From the NCBI RefSeq assembly GCF_000023785.1, contig NC_012982.1, forward strand, positions 1,674,001 through 1,738,000: a DNA stretch of 64,000 bases, given 5' to 3'. Below are positions 44,808 to 51,924 of the stretch, piece by piece. This stretch comes from Hirschia baltica ATCC 49814. GTDB taxonomy: Bacteria > Pseudomonadota > Alphaproteobacteria > Caulobacterales > Hyphomonadaceae. The stretch's first letter is position 1. Every line of letters begins with the position of its first letter. The position numbers and the translations under genes are program-made. The notes beneath the pieces were generated by a model that ran no database searches, had not been told where the DNA came from, and saw nothing but the letters and a program-made list of their open reading frames with translations.

Positions 44808-46199
44808 ATGATTTCAAAAAAATGTAAGTTGCTAATCATTGGTGCAGGTCCTGGTGGTTATGTTTGTGCAATCCGAGCCGGACAGCTTGGGGTTGATACA
44901 ATTATTGTCGAAGAATCTCATTTGGGCGGCACTTGTTTGAATGTTGGATGTATCCCTTCAAAAGCGATTATTCATGCTTCAAATGAATTTGAAAAAGCAA
45001 GGGAGAATGCCAAAGATAATCCTTTGGGCATTCGTGCTGATGCGCCAGAAATTGATTTTTCAAAAACAATTGATTGGAAAAATGGAATTGTAGATCGACT
45101 GACCCAAGGTGTTGCAGGACTTTTAAAAAAGGCGAAAGTCCAACACGTAAATGGGCGCGCAAATTTTATTGATGGAAAAACAGTAGATGTCACTACTGCG
45201 GGCGGCATTGTCCGCATATCTACTGAAAATGTTGTGATTGCTACAGGTTCTAAATCAATTGAATTACCCTCATTACCCTTTGGCGGTAAGATTTGCAGCT
45301 CCACTGAAGCATTAGAACTTCGCAAACCTCCCAAAAAGCTCATAATTATTGGAGGTGGATATATCGGCCTTGAGCTAGGAATGGCTTATGCAAAATTGGG
45401 GTCTAAAGTCACTATTGTCGAAGCCAGCGCAAATATACTGTCTATGTATGATGACGATCTTAGAAAACCTGTTGAGAAGCGTATGAAGGAGCTTGGTATA
45501 ACGCTTCATTGTGAGGCCCAAGCACAAACTATGTCAGAAGATGGAAAAGCCTTGTTGGTATCCATAAAAGACAAAGAAGTTCGTATTCCGACAGATAAAG
45601 TATTCGTAACGGTAGGACGCAAACCCAATTTAACTGAGTTTGGCTTAGAAAAATTATCTCTTGTTATGAATGGTTCATTTTTAAAAATAAGCAATAAGTG
45701 CCTTACATCCATGCGAGATGTATACGCTATTGGCGATGTAACTGGTGAACCAATGTTAGCGCACCGCGCTATGGCGCAAGGTGAAATGGTTGCGGAAATA
45801 GTTTCAGGTAGCAAACGCGTTTGGGATAAGAGATGCATTCCTGCTGTTTGTTTTACTGATCCCGAAATCGTATCTGTTGGTATGAGTGCTACGGATGTAG
45901 TAAAAAATGGTATCGAAGTCGTAACGGGTAAATTTCCCTTCAGCGCATCAGGGCGGGCTATGTCTACTGAACGTGAAGATGGTTTTGTAACTGTGATTGC
46001 ACGTAAGGATAATCATGAAGTTCTGGGTATTCAAGGGGTAGGTGCAGAGATTTCAGAGCTGTCAGGGGCTTTCACGCTCGCAATTGAGATGGCATCCACG
46101 TTGGAAGATTTGTCTATGGTTATACAGGCCCATCCGACACGTGCAGAAGCACTACAAGAATCTGCATTCAGTGCATTAGGGCGCTCATTGCACATGTAA
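44808..46199 (+). CDS. lpdV: Dihydrolipoyl dehydrogenase (E3) of the branched-chain complex
   Basis: The 463-residue flavoprotein reoxidises dihydrolipoamide with NAD. It shows the FAD motif GAGPGG (12-17), the redox pair GGTCLNVGCIPSK (Cys43, Cys48), the NAD motif IGGGYIGLELG, the second FAD strand VYAIGDVTGEPMLAHRAMAQGEMVAE, and the interface base HPTRAEALQE. It starts three bases after the E2 stop and completes the operon, so this E3 is dedicated to branched-chain acids rather than pyruvate. That last point is inferred from position. Confidence 0.93.
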   Translation: MISKKCKLLIIGAGPGGYVCAIRAGQLGVDTIIVEESHLGGTCLNVGCIPSKAIIHASNEFEKARENAKDNPLGIRADAPEIDFSKTIDWKNGIVDRLTQGVAGLLKKAKVQHVNGRANFIDGKTVDVTTAGGIVRISTENVVIATGSKSIELPSLPFGGKICSSTEALELRKPPKKLIIIGGGYIGLELGMAYAKLGSKVTIVEASANILSMYDDDLRKPVEKRMKELGITLHCEAQAQTMSEDGKALLVSIKDKEVRIPTDKVFVTVGRKPNLTEFGLEKLSLVMNGSFLKISNKCLTSMRDVYAIGDVTGEPMLAHRAMAQGEMVAEIVSGSKRVWDKRCIPAVCFTDPEIVSVGMSATDVVKNGIEVVTGKFPFSASGRAMSTEREDGFVTVIARKDNHEVLGIQGVGAEISELSGAFTLAIEMASTLEDLSMVIQAHPTRAEALQESAFSALGRSLHM

Positions 46200-46208
46200 G
46201 CCAATGAA

Positions 46209-46250
46209 AATCACTCTGTCATAACAAATTTCTGATATGGAAGAGTGATT
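46209..46250 (+). terminator. Possible hairpin terminator after the bkd operon
   Basis: AATCACTCT (46209-46217) and AGAGTGATT (46242-46250) form a perfect 9-bp stem just after the lpdV stop. The tail GATTATTG is not a good T-run, so it may be a 3' processing or stability hairpin rather than a true terminator. Confidence 0.4.
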
Positions 46251-46309
46251 GATTATTGTGAAAACTAGCGGCACTAATCTGAAACAAAAATAGTGCGAGG
46301 CTGGACATT

Positions 46310-48484
46310 ATGAGAAGTGAACCCATTGGTGGTGGTGCAAAGAAGGTGCTCTACACTTTAGAGACTGTTCGGCGCATCGGTGTGGGTAAAGCGACCAAAG
46401 CACTTACCTCCAAAAACACATGTAAAGCATGCGCTTTTGGAATGGGTGGTCAATTGGGCGGAATGACCAATGAAGCGGGCGAATTTCCTTCTGTTTGCAA
46501 TAAGAGTGTTCAAGCGCAGTCGACAGATATCCAACCAGCAATTCCAGATGAAATTTTTGAACACCCGATCTCTGAATTAAGAGAGCTACAGCCCAAAGAT
46601 ATTGAACGTTTAGGGCGCTTAAATACCCCCATATACAAAGCTAAAAGTGACCGGAAATACCGACCCATTGCATGGAATGAAGCAATCGCCCTTGCAGCTG
46701 ACCGATTTAAAGCAACCGATCCCAAAAAGACTTTCTTTTATTCTTCTGGTCGATCATCCAATGAGGCGGCGTTTGTTTTTCAGCTATTAGCTCGGTTTTA
46801 TGGGACAAATAATGTCAATAATTGCTCTTATTATTGCCATCAGGCAACAGGAGTTGGATTAGGGTCAACCATAGGAACTGGAACTGCTACTGTTGAGTTT
46901 GCAGACCTAAAACTTGCAGACACCATTTTTGTGATAGGTGCCAACCCTTCGTCTAACCATCCGCGTTTTATTCATCAATTAAAAGCTTGCCGAGAGCGCG
47001 GCGGGCAAGTCATCGTGATAAATCCAGCAAAAGAACCTGGACTCGTAAAATTTGCTGTTCCTAAGAGTCCAAAATCTTTGCTTTCTGGTGGTTCAGAAAT
47101 CGCATCCGAGTATCTGCAACCAAATATTGGCCAAGACATCTGGCTATTCAAAGGAATAGCCAAAGGGGTGCTGGAAATTAATGCCCAGAATGAAAGTTTC
47201 ATAGAGAAATACACTTCCGGATTTTCGAATTTCTATGAAGATATCGTATCGGTATCATGGAATGATATCGAGCTGAGAACAGGCGTTTCAAAATCAGATA
47301 TAATCCGCATTTCGAAAACATACGCTTCCTCGGAGAATACGGTGTTTTCTTGGGGGATGGGGATGACCCATCATCTGCACGGGTCTGATAATGTTGAATA
47401 TATCGCCAATCTTGCCTTACTAAGAGGAATGATCGGCAGAAGAGGCGCAGGCCTGCTGCCGCTTAGAGGGCATTCAAATGTTCAAGGAGTTGGCACTATC
47501 GGTGTTAAACCTGTTCTTGCTGAAGATGTCATTGCAAAAATAGAGGATTATTTTGGTATAATACTTCCAGACGAAACTGGCATGGATACTATGGCTTGTA
47601 TGAAAGCCGCAGCATCAGGAGAGATTGATGCTGCCGTTCTAATGGGTGGAAATTTATATGCCGCAAACCCAAATTCTTCTTGGTCTGAAAGTTCCCTCAA
47701 CTCAATTGGATTTAAATTATGTTTGACCACCACATTGAATCAAAGCCACTTAATTGGCGTTGAAGACAGCGAGATGCTCATACTGCCAGTAACGGCACGA
47801 GACGAGGAATGGGAACCAACTACACAGGAGTCCATGTTTAATTACGTCCGAATGAGCGATGGAGGTATAAATAGGCTAGATAATGTAAGACCTGAGACAG
47901 TTATTCTAGCTGATCTTGCTGAAAAATTACTACCGGATTTGCCGGTGAATTTCCAAATTTTCAAAAAACATAATTCTGTTCGTGCCGCTATCGCTGAAAT
48001 TGTTCCGGGAATGGAGAACCTTAAGGATATTGATGAGGCGAAGCGAGAGTTTCATATTTCAAATCGTCTACTTCATGAACCCGTTTTTAACAAACCTGAT
48101 GGATTGGCGCAATTTGTCGTTAATTCTCAAAATCCACCATTAAAGAAAACAGGGTGTTTCACTCTATCCACTATTCGTAGTGAGGGACAATTTAACTCTA
48201 TTATCTATGAAGAAAAAGATTCATATCGAGGAACCGACTCTCGTTGGTCCGTACTGATGAATAAGGAAGATATTGTTGAACTCGGCGCGCAAAATGGTGC
48301 GAAGGTAAATCTAAGAAGCTCTGAAGGTGAGATGCTGTCAGTGAGTGTTGTTGAATTTAACATTCCTAGAGGCAATGTTATGGCCTATTATCCAGAAGCA
48401 AATATTTTAACGTCGACAAATGTTGACCCTAGAAGCAAGACACCAGCCTTTAAGTCCGTTTCAGTGGAAATCTATGTAAACTAA
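46310..48484 (+). CDS. FdhF/YdeP-family molybdopterin oxidoreductase
   Basis: The 724-residue protein belongs to the YdeP branch of the formate-dehydrogenase-like molybdoenzymes. The Fe-S ligand region is CKACAFGMGGQLGG (Cys38, Cys41) with Cys63 in SVCNKS. It also has FYSSGRSSNEAAF, NNCSYYCHQATGVGL, and a C-terminal cofactor-binding beta domain (GCFTLSTIRSEGQFNSIIY, RGNVMAYYPEANILT). The family is cytoplasmic, soluble and linked to acid resistance in E. coli; its substrate is unknown. No partner subunit or fdhD/mobA adjoins it, although moaE and moaD lie 2-3 kb away. Its stop overlaps that of the convergent exonuclease by three bases. Confidence 0.88.
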   Translation: MRSEPIGGGAKKVLYTLETVRRIGVGKATKALTSKNTCKACAFGMGGQLGGMTNEAGEFPSVCNKSVQAQSTDIQPAIPDEIFEHPISELRELQPKDIERLGRLNTPIYKAKSDRKYRPIAWNEAIALAADRFKATDPKKTFFYSSGRSSNEAAFVFQLLARFYGTNNVNNCSYYCHQATGVGLGSTIGTGTATVEFADLKLADTIFVIGANPSSNHPRFIHQLKACRERGGQVIVINPAKEPGLVKFAVPKSPKSLLSGGSEIASEYLQPNIGQDIWLFKGIAKGVLEINAQNESFIEKYTSGFSNFYEDIVSVSWNDIELRTGVSKSDIIRISKTYASSENTVFSWGMGMTHHLHGSDNVEYIANLALLRGMIGRRGAGLLPLRGHSNVQGVGTIGVKPVLAEDVIAKIEDYFGIILPDETGMDTMACMKAAASGEIDAAVLMGGNLYAANPNSSWSESSLNSIGFKLCLTTTLNQSHLIGVEDSEMLILPVTARDEEWEPTTQESMFNYVRMSDGGINRLDNVRPETVILADLAEKLLPDLPVNFQIFKKHNSVRAAIAEIVPGMENLKDIDEAKREFHISNRLLHEPVFNKPDGLAQFVVNSQNPPLKKTGCFTLSTIRSEGQFNSIIYEEKDSYRGTDSRWSVLMNKEDIVELGAQNGAKVNLRSSEGEMLSVSVVEFNIPRGNVMAYYPEANILTSTNVDPRSKTPAFKSVSVEIYVN

Positions 48485-49377
48485 TCTAGATCGGCGGAAA
48501 AGCGATTTAAAGCAGTAATATGTATCATAGGGATGTTGGGTAAATGACCATCATAAATTTCAGATTTTAGAAACTCGAGTTCTGCTTCTTTATCTTTGGC
48601 TGCAATGTCAGCGTACCATGATTTAGGTTTTCCATTCTCACCACTTTCCCAACGATATCCTCTGTTTTTTAGAATGTCTTTTTTAGCAAAATTGGTGTTA
48701 GTTGCCCAAATACGCCATCTTTCTTCACGAGCACTCGTTAGAAGGTGAGCCATAGCTCTGTCACCAGATGTTTTTAGCCGCTGTGCAAGCAATTTAATCG
48801 TCGCCCAACAGTCAATATCAGCCCGGTGAGCTTTATAATAGAAACCGTGCTCCATAGCTAGAAATGAGAGTTTTGGAGATTCGTAACCTTCCTCTTTCCA
48901 GTCAATATCGACCAGAGAACATGCCCAAGGTTTTGCTTTGAAAGCAGGTGTTAAACGTTCAGCAAAAGGGCGATCAAAAGCAGCATTGTGTGCGATTATA
49001 AGGTCAGATTCTTTGATCAATTGTTCGACAGCAGGAATATCTATTTTTTGACCTGCTACCATTTCATTTGTGATACCGGTAAGCTTGGTGATTTCTTCAG
49101 AAATAGGTGATTTTGGTTGTTGAAATTGATCTAGCGCCTTTCCAAAAGTCACCAGTTTTCCTTCGGTAGAATATTCGAAAGGAACGAGTGCAATTTCAAT
49201 AAGTTCAGCCTCGCGATAATCTAGACCGGTAGTTTCTGTATCAATCAACAGGCCTCGCTTGAAAGGGGCACCAATAAAATTCATAGGAAGTGGTGGGACG
49301 AGTCTTTTCAATACGCGATAGTCACCTGATTGCTCAAGTTCATTCGCTAAATCACGCAAGTTTGCGTTGCCTGACAT
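48481..49377 (-). CDS. DnaQ-like DEDDh 3'-5' exonuclease
   Basis: The 298-residue protein has the DEDDh exonuclease motifs: LLIDTETTGLD (Asp46, Glu48), the middle IAHNAAFDRPF, and HRADIDCWAT with His/Asp in the third motif. About 100 C-terminal residues (WRIWATNTNFAKKDILKNRGYRWESGENGKPKSWY) form an extra module, found in stand-alone exonucleases rather than in the polymerase III epsilon subunit. A role in DNA repair or RNA trimming is likely. It is a single minus-strand gene whose stop overlaps that of the YdeP gene. Confidence 0.87.
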   Translation of the reverse strand: MSGNANLRDLANELEQSGDYRVLKRLVPPLPMNFIGAPFKRGLLIDTETTGLDYREAELIEIALVPFEYSTEGKLVTFGKALDQFQQPKSPISEEITKLTGITNEMVAGQKIDIPAVEQLIKESDLIIAHNAAFDRPFAERLTPAFKAKPWACSLVDIDWKEEGYESPKLSFLAMEHGFYYKAHRADIDCWATIKLLAQRLKTSGDRAMAHLLTSAREERWRIWATNTNFAKKDILKNRGYRWESGENGKPKSWYADIAAKDKEAELEFLKSEIYDGHLPNIPMIHITALNRFSADLD

Positions 49378-49588
49378 AAATTTGACCTCGAATTATAAAG
49401 TCCGAACAACAATAAGGACGTATACTAGAGGGATTCGGTCAACAGAAGAAAAGATAGTATCCGTGCGCGCCGTCTGTATCTATTAAAAAGATTTATCCAG
49501 CTTAAGAGATAATGCCTCGTTAGCCTGGTACAGAGAATTATTCTTAACGTCATAAAACTTATACAGAAGCACTTTATGCAGTGGCTTC

Positions 49589-50410
49589 ATGAGCAATAAT
49601 TCACCTAAATACCGTAGCATTTTTATCTCGGATATTCATCTGGGATCGGAAGGTTGTCAGGCTGAGGCGCTGTGTGAATTTCTAAAGTCAAACACATGTG
49701 AAAAATTATATCTGGTTGGAGATATTATTGACGGTTGGCGCCTACGAAAAAAATGGTTTTGGCCGCAGTCACACACCAATGTCATTCGGCGGATATTGAC
49801 CGCGTCTAAGAGAGATACAGAAGTCGTCTACATCGTTGGAAACCATGATGAATTTCTTCGAGCCTTTCTTGGTTTTGGCATGAGCTTTGGTCACATCGAT
49901 GTGAAAAATAGAATTACCCATCAAGGCGTTGACGGTAAAAAATACCTTGTGGTTCATGGTGATATGTTTGATGGGATGATGCGGTCTGATAGAAAATGGA
50001 TAATGTTTCTAGGGGACAATGCTTATAACTTCATGCTGGCAATGAATACGAAACTCAATCAGGTGCGCCGCCACTTTGGTTTGCCATATTGGTCGCTGTC
50101 TAACGAATTGAAAAAGCGAACAAAAAAAGCTCTAAACTATATCCATAGCTTTGAAGGACATGTCGCAGATTATTGCAAACGCAAAGGGTTTGACGGCGCT
50201 ATTTGCGGGCATATTCATGTCGCTGAAATGCGAGAAATTGACGGCATTGCATACATGAATGATGGCGATTGGGTGGAAAGCTGTACTGCGCTAGTTGAGC
50301 ATTTTGACGGTCGCTGGGAGCTGGTAGAACAAAAACCGGAATTTATGCGAAATGATCTCAAGAAGACAGAAAGTCTTTCGCCGCAGCCCTTAAAAGAGGT
50401 GGCGGGCTAG
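49589..50410 (+). CDS. LpxH-like calcineurin-type phosphoesterase
   Basis: The 273-residue protein has all metallophosphoesterase motifs: SDIHLGS (Asp15, His17), LVGDIIDGW, IVGNHDE, VVHGDMFDG and CGHIHVAEM. The interval with KWIMFLGDNAYNFMLAMNTKLNQVRRHFGLPYWSLSNELKKRTK is the helical cap of the UDP-2,3-diacylglucosamine diphosphatase-related group (COG2908). LpxH itself hydrolyses UDP-2,3-diacylglucosamine in lipid A synthesis, but many alphaproteobacteria use LpxI, so this may be a paralogue with another phosphate ester substrate. It is a single gene with a 211-base promoter gap. Confidence 0.82.
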   Translation: MSNNSPKYRSIFISDIHLGSEGCQAEALCEFLKSNTCEKLYLVGDIIDGWRLRKKWFWPQSHTNVIRRILTASKRDTEVVYIVGNHDEFLRAFLGFGMSFGHIDVKNRITHQGVDGKKYLVVHGDMFDGMMRSDRKWIMFLGDNAYNFMLAMNTKLNQVRRHFGLPYWSLSNELKKRTKKALNYIHSFEGHVADYCKRKGFDGAICGHIHVAEMREIDGIAYMNDGDWVESCTALVEHFDGRWELVEQKPEFMRNDLKKTESLSPQPLKEVAG

Positions 50411-50621
50411 GGTATTTTGGGATGATTTAGATACAAATTTGTTTCTATATATTGGTGTTTTTGTTCCACGTCTCTGCGCTTTTATTGTGGATTGACTGCC
50501 GAAACACTGTGCATATTTGGTGATTAAGGATTTCGACAAATCGAATCTAACTTTCAATGAGCCATCTCGTATCATTTTGTGAGCGTGATATTGGGAAAAT
50601 CAAGCGTCAATGAAAACAAGC

Positions 50622-50640
50622 GGAGTGGGTCAGTCACTCC
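50622..50640 (-). terminator. Possible terminator overlapping the end of moaE
   Basis: On the minus strand GGAGTG pairs with CACTCC around a 7-base loop. The hairpin includes the last moaE codons and stop and is followed by GCTTGTTTTC. The weak T-run limits confidence. Confidence 0.35.
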
Positions 50641-51091
50641 ATCGAGCAAGATCTGTTGTATCTCTATTTGTCGGTTCTATCCAACGGCGACCAAAAGCAC
50701 CTTCTTCTCGTTTCCAAAACACAGCTTCGGATTTAAGCCGGTCCATAATGTAATCCGCAGCCTGAAACGCTTCACGTCTGTGGTCGCTTGAAACAGCGAC
50801 AAAAACAATTGTTTCATTGGGGGCTATGCTGCCGTGTCGGTGGACAACTTGGCAATGTTTGACATCAAATCGCTCGTTTGCACTGTGAGTGATCTTCTGC
50901 ATAGATTTAAGTGTCATGCTTGGGTGGGCTTGTAAAACAAGAAAGTCGAGCGGTTCGCCTTGCTTTGTCGTCGGCCTGGCAATTCCTTTAAAGCTGACTA
51001 CAGCTCCGCAGTCTTGAGTGCGCTCCCAAAGTTCAAGCTCTTCAGCTTGGCAATCAATAGAATTTGACGTCAACTTTACAACATTACTCAT
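50630..51091 (-). CDS. moaE: Molybdopterin synthase catalytic subunit
   Basis: The 153-residue protein is MoaE, which converts precursor Z (cPMP) to molybdopterin with sulfur from MoaD. It has GAVVSFKGIAR, the Glu/Lys-rich centre, VVHRHGSIAPNETIVFVAVSSDHRREAFQAADYIMDRLKSEAVFWKREE and GRRWIE. It follows moaD by three bases in the same operon. The organism's other cofactor genes (moaA, moaC) are not in the window. The nearby YdeP-type oxidoreductase is one likely consumer. Confidence 0.92.
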   Translation of the reverse strand: MSNVVKLTSNSIDCQAEELELWERTQDCGAVVSFKGIARPTTKQGEPLDFLVLQAHPSMTLKSMQKITHSANERFDVKHCQVVHRHGSIAPNETIVFVAVSSDHRREAFQAADYIMDRLKSEAVFWKREEGAFGRRWIEPTNRDTTDLARWSD

Positions 51092-51094
51092 AGA

Positions 51095-51337
51095 TTAGCC
51101 GCCTGAAAAAGGGCTAAGGAATGCAATTGTGTCGATCGGTTTCACCATATCCGTCTCCGCAACTAATTCATCATTCACTGATACACGTATAGTAAGGTCA
51201 TTTAACTCAGGACATTCATGAATGGTGCTTAATTGTGAGCGTAATTGACCTACATTTAAAGAGCTATCTGAAAATTTGTATGTAATCTGACTGCCTATGA
51301 CATCTGATATTTTTCCAAAAAATAATATAGTCGTCAT
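51095..51337 (-). CDS. moaD: Molybdopterin synthase sulfur-carrier subunit
   Basis: The 80-residue protein starts at the ATG at 51337 after AGGAAG; the longer open frame has no homology-like sequence before it. It has the ubiquitin-like beta-grasp pattern (TTILFFGKISDVIGSQITYKF, VSVNDELVAETDMVKPIDTIAFLSPFSGG) and ends in the required Gly-Gly, which is thiocarboxylated for sulfur transfer to MoaE. It heads the moaD-moaE operon. Confidence 0.92.
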   Translation of the reverse strand: MTTILFFGKISDVIGSQITYKFSDSSLNVGQLRSQLSTIHECPELNDLTIRVSVNDELVAETDMVKPIDTIAFLSPFSGG

Positions 51338-51508
51338 TCGTCTTCCTATGCTCTGATTAAAGATATTAACATACGCTTGGGGTGCTATTGTCAGTGTCTG
51401 TCGATTTCGTCGAGATGTATATTTGCTACATTTCTCTGTAAAAAACAAAAATGTTTATCTGATCTCGCTAAATCACCAATTAGCTTGGTGTCTAATTGAA
51501 GTAATGTC

Positions 51509-51538
51509 TTGTAATACATCAAAAACAAGCGTTATAAT
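51509..51538 (+). promoter_or_regulatory. Sigma70-type promoter of the zinc-uptake operon
   Basis: TTGTAA (51509-51514) and a perfect TATAAT (51533-51538) are separated by 18 bases. The -10 box sits inside the Zur-like palindrome at 51531-51543, so the repressor would cover it. Confidence 0.6.
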
Positions 51539-51543
51539 ATAAC
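51531..51543. promoter_or_regulatory. Zur-box-like palindrome
   Basis: GTTATAATATAAC is a 6-1-6 perfect palindrome matching the core of proteobacterial Zur operators (GTTATAATATAAC within AT-rich flanks). It lies 26 bases before the small secreted protein gene and covers the promoter -10. It predicts repression by zinc-loaded Zur. The outer flanks match the longer consensus only on the right side (AACAT). Confidence 0.65.
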
Positions 51544-51569
51544 ATCTAAATTCTGTTGATTGTAGGTTT

Positions 51570-51869
51570 ATGGCATCTGTGTTCCGATTTTGGGTAATGC
51601 TGGTAACTGTGTTTGTCTTTGTGCAAACGGCAGGTGTCGCGCATGAGGCAAAATACGGGGACCACTCACACAGTCATGATGGCGTGCTCTGTGATATCGG
51701 GACTTATTCATCTCAAGAAATAGTGATCGATCCACCTGTCGCTGTAGTTCACAAGGTAAAAACAGTACTTCAAATAAACGCGCCGATAACAACAGAGAAT
51801 TTGTCCTGGCTCTGGCCACCTGAACGCGCGCCGCCGGCGCGAGGGCCGCCCCAATCTATTCTGACCTAA
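51570..51869 (+). CDS. Small secreted/periplasmic protein with metal-binding His motif
   Basis: The 99-residue protein has a signal peptide (MASVFRFWVMLVTVFVFVQTAGVAHEA) followed by KYGDHSHSHDGVLCDIGTYS, a His/Asp/Cys-rich stretch suited to zinc, and a Pro/Arg-rich C-terminus (PPERAPPARGPPQS). The layout recalls small DUF2946-like proteins found before metal transporters. It is the first gene behind the Zur-like promoter, 55 bases before the TonB receptor. A role as a periplasmic metal binder is inferred; no function is established. Confidence 0.65.
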   Translation: MASVFRFWVMLVTVFVFVQTAGVAHEAKYGDHSHSHDGVLCDIGTYSSQEIVIDPPVAVVHKVKTVLQINAPITTENLSWLWPPERAPPARGPPQSILT

Positions 51870-51924
51870 TTGCGTTTTGCCAATTGATGGCAAAGTTGTT
51901 TGTCAAAATAGAGAATATCACAAA

